From JAAYZQ01 sp034428935 (lineage in GTDB: Bacteria; Chloroflexota; Anaerolineae; JAAYZQ01), in NCBI GenBank assembly GCA_034428935.1, contig DAOUHB010000097.1, forward strand, positions 1 to 64,000: a DNA stretch of 64,000 nucleotides, written 5' to 3'. The translations under genes were made by a program, and so were the position numbers. The notes below the pieces were generated by a model. It ran no database searches and was not told where the DNA came from. It was given only the letters and a program-made list of their open reading frames with translations. Each line of letters starts with the position of its first letter. Position 1 is the first letter of the stretch. This document shows positions 51,387-60,278 of the stretch, one piece after another.

Positions 51387-52448
51387 ATGGTGGACGCGGA
51401 CCGGCTGGCGGCCAGCGGCGGCAAGGCCGCCCGGCTTTATCCAATGACCTTTGAGCCTGTGTTCAAGGATTACATCTGGGGCGGGCGCAGCCTGGCCAGG
51501 TTTGGGCGCCGCCTGCCGCCCGAGGGCCCGGTGGCCGAGAGCTGGGAGATTTCCGCCCACGAAGACGGAACCACGCGCGTCGAAAACGGTGCCCATGCCG
51601 GCCGCCTCCTGACCGAGGTGCACGCCGAGCTGGGCCTGGACCTCATTGGCCGCAATAATGCCTGGGCCCACGAAAGGGGGAAATTTCCACTCCTCGTCAA
51701 GCTGCTGGATGCCCACACGCCTCTGTCGGTGCAGGTACACCCCACCGACGACTATGCCCGGGCCCACGAGGGCAACGAGCTGGGCAAGACCGAGATGTGG
51801 TATGTATTGCACGCCCAGCCGGGCGCGGAGCTCATCGTGGGCGTGACGGCGGGCACGACGCGGGAAGCGCTGGGCCGCGCCATCGAGGAAACGCGGCTGG
51901 AACCCTACCTGCACCACGTTGCGGTTCGTGCCGGCGACCACGTCTGCGTGCCGGCAGGCACGCTGCACGCCATTCTTGATGGCCTGATCCTCATCGAGAT
52001 CCAACAGAACTCGAACACCACCTACCGGGTCTATGACTGGGGACGGGTGGGCAAGGATGGCAAGCCCCGGCCCCTGCACGTGGATAGGGCGCTGGACGTC
52101 ATCGATCTGGACGTTGTAGAGCCCCAGGTGGAGGCGGCGCAGGTCGTGGAGGAAGAAGAAGGCTACCGACGGGCTGTCCTGTGCCGGAACGACTATTTCA
52201 TGGCCGAGCGTATCGAGCTGGATGCCGGCTCGGTGCTCCACGGCACATGTAACGGCGACACGCTGGAGATTTGGGGGGCCATCGACGGCCGGGCGAAGAT
52301 CAACGATCTCGATCTGCCGGCGGTGCGCTTCGCGCTGCTGCCGGCGTCCCTGGGCGACTATGCCGTGCGGGCAGTCTCACCGGCAACCCTGCTGCGAACC
52401 TACACACCCCCACCGCGCCCCTGGTTGGACGAGGAGCAGGCAGCGTAG
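51387..52448 (+). CDS. manA: Class I mannose-6-phosphate isomerase
   Basis: 353 residues. Interconverts mannose-6-P and fructose-6-P. Zinc site: LSVQVHPTDDYA (Gln, His), GKTEMWYVL (Glu) and CVPAGTLHAI (His). Also seen: FKDYIWGGRSLA near the N-terminus and ESWEISAH. The length matches the short bacterial class. ATG 51387 has AAGGAGAGG upstream. Its product supplies GDP-mannose precursors for glycans or lets the cell use mannose; the two glycosyltransferase genes at 58-60 kb are not adjacent. Convergent with the split-barrel gene 27 bp away. Confidence 0.95.
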   Translation: MVDADRLAASGGKAARLYPMTFEPVFKDYIWGGRSLARFGRRLPPEGPVAESWEISAHEDGTTRVENGAHAGRLLTEVHAELGLDLIGRNNAWAHERGKFPLLVKLLDAHTPLSVQVHPTDDYARAHEGNELGKTEMWYVLHAQPGAELIVGVTAGTTREALGRAIEETRLEPYLHHVAVRAGDHVCVPAGTLHAILDGLILIEIQQNSNTTYRVYDWGRVGKDGKPRPLHVDRALDVIDLDVVEPQVEAAQVVEEEEGYRRAVLCRNDYFMAERIELDAGSVLHGTCNGDTLEIWGAIDGRAKINDLDLPAVRFALLPASLGDYAVRAVSPATLLRTYTPPPRPWLDEEQAA

Positions 52449-52475
52449 GGGCCGGCGAGGGCGCGCCCGCCCTCC

Positions 52476-53321
52476 TCACCAGCTCGTGATCGGCTCCAGG
52501 GGCAAGGGGGGATACACCTGCTGGGGCGTGGGTGGCATGGGGTTGTACACCCAATCGACCCGGATGCTACCGCACTGCTGCCCAGCGACCCGGCGCAGGC
52601 CCTGATACTCACCCCGCAGGAGCACGTCTTCCATTTGTAGCGACATACCCAGGAGAGCGGCCGGCGCGCCGCGGGGGATGGCCTTCACAGCCTCGCCATA
52701 GACGCTCGCCGCAAAGAGAACCTCCCCGGCGCCCGCGGCCTGGGCCTGGATAACCGGCACGATGCAAGGGTATCCGTCGCCGTCCACGTAGGCCAGAAAT
52801 TTCAGGTTGCCCAGCTTGTTCAGCAGCGCCTGCGTCCAGGCGTTCATCGCCTCGCCCGCCGGCCGGTGGACCGCTCGAGCGGCCATGGTCTGCAACGACG
52901 CCGCCACCATGCGGCCCATGGGCAAGGCTGAACGCCCGCTCTGCTCGACGAGATCCAGGTAGTAGACGGTGTGCACGCCAAAGTAGGCGTTGTAGCGGAA
53001 CATGGGCTGGTTGTTATAGAGCTCGAACTCGGGACCCTGGCGGGCCGTGTGGGTGAACGTCGCCTTGCCCCGCCACAAGTTTTTGTCAAGGGTCATCACC
53101 AGGAAGCCAGCCCGCGGGTTCTGCCGTAGAAAGCCCTTGCTGGTGCCTTCGATAAACTGGCCAAAGGTCAACTGCGTGGGCGTGTTGGCCCGCAAGCTTG
53201 CCAGGAGGGTCAGGTGCGGCAGCCCCTCGGGGTTGACCGTCGCCAGGAGCCCGATCTTCATGGCCGGCTGCAGGGCCTGGATGTCGTCAGCCGAGAACGT
53301 GGCCAGCTTTGTCTTGGTCAT
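52476..53321 (-). CDS. Duplicated split-barrel (PNPOx-like) flavin-binding-type protein
   Basis: 281 residues. Two copies of the pyridoxamine-phosphate-oxidase-like split barrel are visible: KIGLLATVNPEGLPHLTLLA (about 22-41) and LKFLAYVDGDGYPCIVPVIQ (about 173-192), each followed by a ligand-site strand pair (NPRAGFLVMTLDKNLWRGKA and a GAPAALLGMSLQMEDVLLRG counterpart). Such proteins bind FMN, F420 or heme; the duplication would let one chain mimic the usual homodimer. ATG 53321 lies 35 bp inside the activase gene, so translation is coupled. Being in a glycyl radical operon suggests redox chemistry on the same substrate, which is inference. Confidence 0.82.
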   Translation of the reverse strand: MTKTKLATFSADDIQALQPAMKIGLLATVNPEGLPHLTLLASLRANTPTQLTFGQFIEGTSKGFLRQNPRAGFLVMTLDKNLWRGKATFTHTARQGPEFELYNNQPMFRYNAYFGVHTVYYLDLVEQSGRSALPMGRMVAASLQTMAARAVHRPAGEAMNAWTQALLNKLGNLKFLAYVDGDGYPCIVPVIQAQAAGAGEVLFAASVYGEAVKAIPRGAPAALLGMSLQMEDVLLRGEYQGLRRVAGQQCGSIRVDWVYNPMPPTPQQVYPPLPLEPITSW

Positions 53322-54309
53322 TCATACCCTCCATGGAGGCCGGCATTTCATCCGGCCGCGTCGCGCCGGTGGCGATGACGATCTCGGGCGGCACGCCCGA
53401 TTCCCGGGCGATCTCGGCCCACCGGCTCAGCTCCCCGCCGGTCAGCAGGGGCGCCGTTGTAAACTGCCATTCCATGCCCAGGCGGCGATATTTGTCGCGG
53501 CACAGATTGTTAAAGGCGCACAGCTCCCACCGTTCCACCAGCCCGTCAAGATGGGCCGCAATCCAGGCGCCCAGCCCCTCCAGGTTTTCGCGGCTGGCCG
53601 TGGCGCCAGGGATGAGGGGGGTGCGAATCCAGAGGCGGGGCGAGGAAGCGTTGCCCGCCACATAGTCGCCCACGCTGCGCAGGGCCCCCAGGATGGCCTC
53701 GTTGTCCTGCCCGGTAAAGGCCCGGTGCCGGGAGGCGTCGATCTCCTTGAGGTCAAAGAGCACCATGTCGGCGTGGGGCAGGATGCGGGCCAGGGCGCGG
53801 GGCGCGGCCAGGCCGCAGGTGTCCAGGGCGGTCGACACGGCGCTCGCTTTCAGGCGCTCAAAAAGAGCCGCCACAAAGGCGGGCTGCATGGCCGGCTCGC
53901 CGCCCGACGCGGTCACGCCGCCGCCCGAAGCCTGGTAGTAGGTGCGATCCTTCAGCAGCTCGTCCACCAGCCCGTCCACGGTAACGGTCCTGCCTAACAG
54001 CTCCAGGGCGCCGCCGGGACATGCTTCGGTGCACAGGCCGCAGCCAGTGCAGCGCTCGCGGTCGATGTGGACCCCCTGGGGCGTGGCCTGCAGGCAGCCC
54101 GTGGGGCAGGCGCCGAGGCAGGTCTGGCAGCCGATGCAGCGGGTCTCCAGCCACTGCACCTCCGGGCGGGGAGAGATGCTCTCGGGATTGTGGCACCAGG
54201 CGCAGCGCAGGGGGCAGCCCTTGAAAAAGACCGTCGTGCGGATGCCCGGCCCATCCTCGGTTGATAGCCTCTGTAGATGGAGAATCCGGCCCTGCCTGTC
54301 TTCGCTCAT
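53287..54309 (-). CDS. Glycyl radical enzyme activating enzyme
   Basis: 340 residues, a radical-SAM activase. The SAM cluster motif is C32-x3-C36-x2-C39 (GCPLRCAWC); two ferredoxin-type 4Fe-4S motifs follow at C58/61/64/68 and C87/90/93/97; GGGVTASGGEP is the SAM-binding GGE segment. The two auxiliary clusters place it with the activases of dehydratase/decarboxylase-type glycyl radical enzymes rather than with PflA, which has none. It lies 9 bp after the glycyl radical enzyme gene and overlaps the next gene. It would install the Gly radical anaerobically using SAM and a low-potential reductant. Confidence 0.95.
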   Translation of the reverse strand: MSEDRQGRILHLQRLSTEDGPGIRTTVFFKGCPLRCAWCHNPESISPRPEVQWLETRCIGCQTCLGACPTGCLQATPQGVHIDRERCTGCGLCTEACPGGALELLGRTVTVDGLVDELLKDRTYYQASGGGVTASGGEPAMQPAFVAALFERLKASAVSTALDTCGLAAPRALARILPHADMVLFDLKEIDASRHRAFTGQDNEAILGALRSVGDYVAGNASSPRLWIRTPLIPGATASRENLEGLGAWIAAHLDGLVERWELCAFNNLCRDKYRRLGMEWQFTTAPLLTGGELSRWAEIARESGVPPEIVIATGATRPDEMPASMEGMNDQDKAGHVLG

Positions 54310-54318
54310 GGCTCGCGG

Positions 54319-56835
54319 CTACACGCTGTGCGTCTCCCGGGCAATGATCTCGTCCTGCAGCTCCTTGCCGATGCTGGTAAAGTAGGCGTTATAGCCCGTG
54401 ACGCGCACCAACAGGTGGCGATACTCTTCGGGATGCTGCTGGGCGTCGCGCAGCAGATTGGCGTCGACCATGTTCACCTGGAGCGCGGTGCCGCCCTGCT
54501 CCACGTAGGCGCGCAGGAACGCCTCGAACTTTTTCCTGTGCTCCGAGTCGCGGACCAGGGAAGGGCTAAAGGTCATGGTGTGGCTGCCGCCGTTGGGCAG
54601 TGAATTATAAAAGCCCTCCCAGTCGCCATCGCCATTCTGTGCCTTGCCACCCAGGACCTTGCCCACGGAGTTGACGTTGGCCGTCGGCCCGTTGACGTCG
54701 GCGCCGTTGGAGGGGCACAGGGCGTTGGACAGGAACTTGCCGTTGGGCCGGCCGTCGGGACTGGCAGGCAGGATGAATCCATCCGAGATCCAGTAGTTCC
54801 AGCTCAGCATCCCCGGGCGGAACTGGCGTCCCGTGACCCGACTTTTATGCTTCCACACCTCCTCGGCCCAGAGGTCCATGACCCGCCGCCCCATCTCGTC
54901 GGCAACGTCGTCGTCGCGCCCGTACTTGGGCGCCTTGTTGTGCGCCTGGGCCTGAAGCACTTCGTGGCCCTGCCAGTTGTCGCGCAGGGCCTGGATCAGG
55001 CCCTGCATGGTGCACAGCTTGCGGTCAAATACGAGATACTTGACCGCCAGCAGCGAATCGACGGTGGTGGCGTACGTCACCGCCTCCACGGTGCCGTAGA
55101 ACAGCTCCGGTCCACCCTGGGTGATGTCCAGGCCTTTTTCGGCGCAGCCTCGCACCATGCAGGAAAGATAGGGCGTCGGAGAAAAGCGGGCGACCACCTC
55201 CTCGGTCTGCTGGAAGACGTCGACGATCTCTTGCACGATAAAGGCCGTCTGCCGGGCATAGGCCTCCCAGAACTCGGGCCAGCTCTGGAAAAGCGCGGCA
55301 TCGCCCGTGTCGGGCCCGCGGCGCCGCGGCTTTTCCCTGGCACCTGTCATCGGATCGACAAAGGGGAGGAGGTCGTAGCCACCGGTGAGGGCCAGCTCAA
55401 CCGCCTTGAGGAGGTTGAGGTTGAGGTCGACGGTGCCCGACCGGTCGTTGCCGGCCATGGTGTTTTCCAGGCAGCCGACAGGCGCGTAATCGTGGACGTT
55501 GCCCGCGTGGATCAGGTGCGCGACCCCCGATCGGACGGCCTGGCGCATGAGACCGGCCATGGAGCGCTCGTCAAAGTTGAGCAGGAAGGGCGCCCCCTGG
55601 CTGGAGGCGATCATGTCAATGATCTTCTCGTACACCCCCGAAGGCGTGTTGCGGTGGAGCCGCACGTTCGGCTTGGGCTCCAGGATGGGCGACAGCTCGT
55701 CGATGACCTCCAGCATGGCAAAGGTGAGGTCGTTGGTCAGGTCCACCCCTCCGAGGCCCAGGCCGGAGAGGGTGATGAGCTGCCCGTAGCCCGCGGTGAT
55801 GCCCTGGTTGCCGCCCGTGCGGATCATGGCATCGTAGGCCGTGTTGGCGTGTATCCAGAAGCACTTCAGGATCTCCTTGCCCCATTCGCGGTCCATGCCC
55901 TCGTCCAGGGAGCGCTGCCAGAAGGGATAGAGGAACTGGTCGATGCGGCCGAAGGACAATCCGGGCCCTGGGTAGTTCTCCTCGCTCATGACCAGCATAT
56001 GGGTGAGCCACAGCGCCTGTACCGCCTGCCAGAATGTCTCCGCCGGCTGCCAGGGCACGAGGGCAAGGTTGGAAGCCATCTGCCGCAGCTCCTGCCGGCG
56101 GGCCTCGTCCGTCTCCTCCGCGGCCAGGTCCAGGCAGCGCTGCCGGTATCTGGCTGCCACGTCTCGGGCCGTGGTGGCGGCGCTGATCATGGCCCGCAGT
56201 TGGGCCCCCTTGGCTCCCTGGCGCTCGCCCTCGGCCAGGGCATCGTAGCGGGCCGATAGGTCGGCGTGGATACCCTGCCAGCCTTCGGCCAGCACGCGTG
56301 GATAGTCGGGGATGAGGTGGCCGTTGGTGGCGCCGGCGTTGCCGTAGCCGTGGTTGTGGAACCGGAGGACGGCCTCCCGGGTGCCGCCCTTGCCGCGGAC
56401 GAGCCTGTCATATTCCCGGGCTTCCTGCCTGGTGAGGCACGTGGATGTCTGGACGTTAAATCGCGCCCCGGCAAGGAGGTCGCCGGGCAGGATCTCCTGG
56501 GGCAGGTAGTTGACCATGACCTCGCGCACGAACCAGGCCTTGCGCTCGGGCAGGCTCCACTGCCAGAAGTGGGGGTGAAGCTTGACCGGGCGGGCTGCCT
56601 GGCGAAAGCAGCCGCGGAACGTATCGAAAAAGGTATAGGTTTCGGGCACGATGTAGAAGGGAAGCTCTTCGTACTGGAAATCCCAGGGCGTGCCCGTGGT
56701 CCAGGAAGTGAACTCGTTGTTCCAGCGGCGCGCGGTCCCCTGGAAGTAATAGTCTCGCAGCCATTGAATGCGCGGCGACAGGTTGTGTGGCTGCTTGATC
56801 GAAGGCCCCGGCCCGACACAAGCGGTGGTGTTCAT
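54319..56835 (-). CDS. Glycyl radical enzyme of unknown substrate
   Basis: 838 residues. The glycyl radical site RVTGYNAY (G814) and the thiyl cysteine with the catalytic glutamate GCLE (C455, E457) are present, a pattern shared by glycerol/diol dehydratase, choline TMA-lyase, isethionate lyase and arylacetate decarboxylases but not by pyruvate formate-lyase. The N-terminal 130 residues (WTTGTPWDFQYEELPFYIVP, FVREVMVNYLPQEILPGDLLAG) are atypical of the well-known branches, so I give no substrate. ATG 56835 follows GGAGGAAAGGC; promoter at 56864-56892. The activase and a split-barrel protein follow in the operon. Confidence 0.93.
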   Translation of the reverse strand: MNTTACVGPGPSIKQPHNLSPRIQWLRDYYFQGTARRWNNEFTSWTTGTPWDFQYEELPFYIVPETYTFFDTFRGCFRQAARPVKLHPHFWQWSLPERKAWFVREVMVNYLPQEILPGDLLAGARFNVQTSTCLTRQEAREYDRLVRGKGGTREAVLRFHNHGYGNAGATNGHLIPDYPRVLAEGWQGIHADLSARYDALAEGERQGAKGAQLRAMISAATTARDVAARYRQRCLDLAAEETDEARRQELRQMASNLALVPWQPAETFWQAVQALWLTHMLVMSEENYPGPGLSFGRIDQFLYPFWQRSLDEGMDREWGKEILKCFWIHANTAYDAMIRTGGNQGITAGYGQLITLSGLGLGGVDLTNDLTFAMLEVIDELSPILEPKPNVRLHRNTPSGVYEKIIDMIASSQGAPFLLNFDERSMAGLMRQAVRSGVAHLIHAGNVHDYAPVGCLENTMAGNDRSGTVDLNLNLLKAVELALTGGYDLLPFVDPMTGAREKPRRRGPDTGDAALFQSWPEFWEAYARQTAFIVQEIVDVFQQTEEVVARFSPTPYLSCMVRGCAEKGLDITQGGPELFYGTVEAVTYATTVDSLLAVKYLVFDRKLCTMQGLIQALRDNWQGHEVLQAQAHNKAPKYGRDDDVADEMGRRVMDLWAEEVWKHKSRVTGRQFRPGMLSWNYWISDGFILPASPDGRPNGKFLSNALCPSNGADVNGPTANVNSVGKVLGGKAQNGDGDWEGFYNSLPNGGSHTMTFSPSLVRDSEHRKKFEAFLRAYVEQGGTALQVNMVDANLLRDAQQHPEEYRHLLVRVTGYNAYFTSIGKELQDEIIARETHSV

Positions 56836-56863
56836 TGCCTTTCCTCCTCCCTCGAGCCTCTGC

Positions 56864-56892
56864 ATTCTAGCAGAAAAGCCCCCGGCCGTCAA
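56864..56892 (-). promoter_or_regulatory. Promoter for glycyl radical operon
   Basis: TTGACG (56887-56892), 17 bp, TAGAAT (56864-56869) on the minus strand; leader of about 22 nt. Confidence 0.75.
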
Positions 56893-56934
56893 AAGCCTCT
56901 ACTGGCCCTTGCCGGTTGTCGGGCGCGGGTCGAT

Positions 56935-56963
56935 TTGACGAACCCCGCCCCTTCTGGTACACT
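56935..56963 (+). promoter_or_regulatory. Promoter for secreted lipoprotein gene
   Basis: TTGACG (56935-56940), 17 bp, TACACT (56958-56963). Divergent from the glycyl radical operon promoter about 40 bp away. Confidence 0.7.
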
Positions 56964-56993
56964 ACGCTGGTTGTGAGCGCAAAGGGGAGTGCT

Positions 56994-58304
56994 GTGAGCA
57001 TAAAGAACGTGCTGATCCTGGCAACTTTGCTGCTACTCGGCCTGCTGCTGGGTGGCTGCAATTTGCGGCCCCTGCTCGCCGACGTCTCGGTCTACCCCGA
57101 AGCCATCTCGCCCAACGCGGACGGCACGGACGATGCCACCAATATCGAGTATTCCCTCTCCCGAAACGCCAGCCTGTCCATCTATCTCCAGAATGAGCAG
57201 GGCGAGAGCTTCTATTTCCGGCAGAATCAGCGGCGGTCGGCGGGGGACTATCGCGTCCAGTGGGGCGGTGTGATCAACGAGCCCTACTGGCTGGAGAACG
57301 AGTTCGGCCGGCAGCTCGTGCGGAGCTGGCTGCTGCCCGACGGTACCTACACCTGGACCGTGGAGGCGACGGACGACGACGGCAACACGGAGCGCGTCCA
57401 GGGCTCTATCACCCTGGCGGACGGCGAGACCGTGGTGCCCGAGTTGCGACAATTCACCGTGGCCCTGCCGATCTTTACCCCCAACCAGGATGGCCTGGCC
57501 GACCGCACGGGCATTGGCTACTATCTCAACAAGGACGTGGACGGCGTCACGGTCTATCTGTACCATCCCGACCGGCCCGATGTGCAGATTCCCCTCGAAG
57601 AACAGGGAGGGGCGGCGGTCCCGGGCGAGAGGGGCTACCACTATTACGATTACGATGGCGGCGTGGACCTGAACGCTGACCCGCCCGTCGACGGCACGTA
57701 CATCGTCCAGGCCGAGGCTCGAGACCTGGTGGGCCACCACGTCGTCGTCAGCGATACGCTGACCATCAAGGATGGGGGCAAGCCCCGGGCCCTCGTGGTC
57801 GAAGGCACCATCCAGTGGACCGACGCCGTGCGCAACCTGGAGAGCACGGAGGTATACCTGCCCCTGGGCTCGACCCTCTGTTTCACCACCTACGTCGAGA
57901 ACTATAGCCGGGTGCCCCTCCGCACGTCGGGACCGCCGTCAGGGACGGCCTATCGCAGCGACATCAGTTACAACACCCTTGCGGCCGACGAGGGCGAGGA
58001 CAGCTATTACGAGCAGCCCGGTGTCTGGCGCTTTGGCATCCGCTTTGACACGTCGCAGCTCGACTTTCCCTATCGCTGGGCCGTGGGCAAGCCCGAGGAG
58101 CTGCGCTGCGAAACCATCGAAGGACAGGAGCAGTGCTTCCTGGACGCCGGAAAGCGCGGCACCGTGACGGGCTGCATCGAGCTAATCGGGCCCTTTCCCC
58201 GCAACGAGATCTATGCCTGGGGCGGGCTGATTCACCAGTGGGTAGGCTTGACCGCCGAAAACAACTATGTCGATCGGGTGCTCATCCACATCGGCGTACC
58301 CTAG
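56994..58304 (+). CDS. Secreted lipoprotein with FlgD-like Ig domains
   Basis: 436 residues from GTG 56994 (AAAGGGGAG upstream; the longer frame would start ahead of the promoter). Lipobox LLGGC (about Cys19). Two repeats of the pattern 'ISPNADGTDDATNIEYSLS' / 'FTPNQDGLADRTGIGYYLN' followed by DGTYTWTVEATDDDGN / DGTYIVQAEARDLVG are the FlgD Ig-like modules common in cell-surface proteins. The C-terminal 150 residues (from about TIQWTDAVRNLE) form a distinct domain with five cysteines in LRCETIEGQEQCFLDAG and nearby. No enzyme motif seen; surface attachment or binding is likely. Confidence 0.82.
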   Translation: MSIKNVLILATLLLLGLLLGGCNLRPLLADVSVYPEAISPNADGTDDATNIEYSLSRNASLSIYLQNEQGESFYFRQNQRRSAGDYRVQWGGVINEPYWLENEFGRQLVRSWLLPDGTYTWTVEATDDDGNTERVQGSITLADGETVVPELRQFTVALPIFTPNQDGLADRTGIGYYLNKDVDGVTVYLYHPDRPDVQIPLEEQGGAAVPGERGYHYYDYDGGVDLNADPPVDGTYIVQAEARDLVGHHVVVSDTLTIKDGGKPRALVVEGTIQWTDAVRNLESTEVYLPLGSTLCFTTYVENYSRVPLRTSGPPSGTAYRSDISYNTLAADEGEDSYYEQPGVWRFGIRFDTSQLDFPYRWAVGKPEELRCETIEGQEQCFLDAGKRGTVTGCIELIGPFPRNEIYAWGGLIHQWVGLTAENNYVDRVLIHIGVP

Positions 58305-58395
58305 CGGGGGTATCGGCTGTCTGATTCTGCGCATGGCCGCGGACTGACGTCATCGTGCTGTGAGGCACACCCGTGCCGCCAGCGGTAAACCTTCC

Positions 58396-59334
58396 ATGGA
58401 CCTGGCCGTCGTCACCGTCAGCTATAACACAAGAAACCTCCTGGCCGACTGCCTGGAGTCGGCAATTGCAGGCATGCGGCGCTCCGGGCTGGAGGGCCAG
58501 GTCTGGGTGGTGGACAATGCCTCGGCGGATGGGAGCCCCGACATGGTCCGGCAGAGGTTCCCCGACGTGCGGCTCGTGGCCCACGACACGAACCTTGGTT
58601 TTGCCGCTGGCAACAACCTGGCCCTGGAGCGCATGGGCTTTGGCGAACGGGTCCAGCCCCGGCACGTCCTGTTCCTGAACCCCGATACACGCGTCGTGGG
58701 GGACGCCCTGGGAACGATGGTCGGCTTCCTGGATGCCACAGCCCGGGCGGGCGCGGCCGGCGCGCGGTTGGTCCACGGCGACGGCAGTTTTCAGCACTCG
58801 GCCTTTGGCTTCCCCGGACTGCGGCAGATCCTCGTCGATTTCTGGCCTCTGCACCACCTCCTGGTCGAATCGCGGTTCAACGGGCGCTACCCGCGGCGGC
58901 TCTACGAGGCAGGCCGCCCGTTCGTCGTCGATCATCCACTTGGCGCGGCGCTCATGGTCCGCGGCCAGGCGCTGGCCCAGGTGGGCGGCTTTGACGAGCG
59001 CTTTTTCATGTACTGCGAAGAGATCGATCTCTGCCGGCGGCTGTGGCAGGCCGGTTGGGAGATCTATACCGTGCCGGCGGCCGAGATCGTGCATCTCGTG
59101 GGCCAGAGCACGGGCCAATTTCGCGACAGGATGTTTGTGGCCCTATGGCGCAGCCGCTTCTTGATGTTCGAGAAGCACGAAAGCGCGGCCTTTCGCCGCG
59201 CCGCGCGGCTGCTCGTGCGCCAGGGGCTCCGCGCCGAGGCGCGCCGCGCCCGGATGGCACGCCGCCGCGGCCAGCTTTCGGCTGCCGAGCTGGAGAAACG
59301 CCTGGTGGCGTTCGAGGAGGTGGCGCGGCTATGA
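58396..59334 (+). CDS. GT2 family glycosyltransferase
   Basis: 312 residues. Family 2 signature: VVTVSYNTRNLLADCLES, DNASADGSPDMV, NLGFAAGNNLAL and the metal-binding NPDTRV, with the acceptor-side FFMYCEEIDLCRRLW. These resemble rhamnosyltransferase-like enzymes of cell-surface polysaccharide assembly. ATG 58396 is chosen by homology, its ribosome site is weak; the open frame starts at 58360. The stop overlaps the next glycosyltransferase start (59331-59334). No transmembrane segment is evident. Sugar donor unknown. Confidence 0.9.
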   Translation: MDLAVVTVSYNTRNLLADCLESAIAGMRRSGLEGQVWVVDNASADGSPDMVRQRFPDVRLVAHDTNLGFAAGNNLALERMGFGERVQPRHVLFLNPDTRVVGDALGTMVGFLDATARAGAAGARLVHGDGSFQHSAFGFPGLRQILVDFWPLHHLLVESRFNGRYPRRLYEAGRPFVVDHPLGAALMVRGQALAQVGGFDERFFMYCEEIDLCRRLWQAGWEIYTVPAAEIVHLVGQSTGQFRDRMFVALWRSRFLMFEKHESAAFRRAARLLVRQGLRAEARRARMARRRGQLSAAELEKRLVAFEEVARL

Positions 59335-60116
59335 GCAGTCCGCAGGTGGTGGCCGTCGTCCTGGCCCACGACGAGGAGCGACACATTGGCGAGTGCCTGG
59401 ACAGCCTGGCCTGGGCGGACGAGCGGCTGGTCGTGGATGACTTTTCCACCGATCGGACCGCCGAGATTGCACGGGATCGGGAGGCCATGGTGGTGCAGCA
59501 TGCCCTGGAAAACTTTTCCGCGCAGCGCAACCGGGCGCTCTCCATGGCCGGCGCCGAGTGGGTGCTGTTCGTCGACGCCGACGAGCGGGTGACACCCGAG
59601 TTGGCCGCCGAGGTGCGGCAGGTAGTTGCCTACGAGGATGACCGCGCGCGAAACGGATGGTGGATTCCTCGACATAACTATATGCTTGGCCACAGGATGC
59701 GCGGTGGCGGCTGGTATCCCGATCACCAACTTCGCTTGTTGCGCAGGGGCAAGGCCCGCTACGACCCGGCACGACCCGTGCACGAGGTGGTGATTCTGGA
59801 GGGCGAGGCGGGCACCCTCCAAAACCCCTTTATCCACTACAACTATGACACCGTGGCCCAGTTTCGCCAGAAGGTGGGGCATTATACGGGCTACGAGGCG
59901 CAGATCTTGCACCAACAAGGTGTTCGGCTGCGGCCCTGGACCACGCTGCTGATGCCAGTGCGCGAGTTCTGGCGCCGCTTTGTCACACTACGAGGCTACC
60001 GCGACCACGTCTACGGGCTGCTCTTCTGTGGCCTCATGGGCTGGTACACGTTTGTCACTTACCGGCGCCTCGGGCAACTGCGTCGGACCTCCCTGCCCCC
60101 CCATGCGGGGGGGTGA
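59331..60116 (+). CDS. GT2 family glycosyltransferase (WaaE/KdtX-like)
   Basis: 261 residues. VAVVLAHDEERHIGECLDSL, VVDDFSTDRTAEIARD and FVDADERVTPELA match the WaaE/KdtX subgroup that decorates lipopolysaccharide core or lipid-linked glycans; a C-terminal hydrophobic segment (GLLFCGLMGWYTFVTY) may tether it to the membrane. It is coupled to the preceding transferase by an ATGA overlap. The last residues (LPPHAGG) are encoded by an intergenic GC-rich repeat that has run into the gene end, so the natural C-terminus was probably shorter. Confidence 0.9.
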   Translation: MSSPQVVAVVLAHDEERHIGECLDSLAWADERLVVDDFSTDRTAEIARDREAMVVQHALENFSAQRNRALSMAGAEWVLFVDADERVTPELAAEVRQVVAYEDDRARNGWWIPRHNYMLGHRMRGGGWYPDHQLRLLRRGKARYDPARPVHEVVILEGEAGTLQNPFIHYNYDTVAQFRQKVGHYTGYEAQILHQQGVRLRPWTTLLMPVREFWRRFVTLRGYRDHVYGLLFCGLMGWYTFVTYRRLGQLRRTSLPPHAGG

Positions 60117-60266
60117 CAGGCCGTGGCCCTCGGAGTAGGACTGTAGCCCATACCCTGCCCCCCCATGTGGGGGGGGGTGACCGCCTTCCGCACCTACCCT
60201 GGTTTGCGTCCACCTGCCGCCGCATCCGGGGGGTTGATTGTCTCCCTCCCCCGATACGGGGGAGGG
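60091..60266. repeat. Cluster of C-run/G-run hairpin repeats
   Basis: Three related inverted repeats: CCCCCCC-ATGC-GGGGGGG (60096-60113), the same with ATGT and nine G (60158-60177), and CCCTCCCCC-gatac-GGGGGAGGG (60244-60266). The first two are both preceded by CCCTG and followed by TGAC. They fill the gap between convergent genes and may terminate both transcripts. Confidence 0.75.
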
Positions 60267-60278
60267 CCGGGGAGGGGG

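Noticed and set aside
54847..56259. 470-codon plus-strand frame
   Set aside because: Shadow of the glycyl radical enzyme gene, which has a ribosome site, promoter and catalytic motifs on the other strand.
54319..56835. Pyruvate formate-lyase annotation
   Set aside because: The active site is GCLE with one thiyl Cys and a Glu, not the adjacent Cys-Cys pair of pyruvate formate-lyase.
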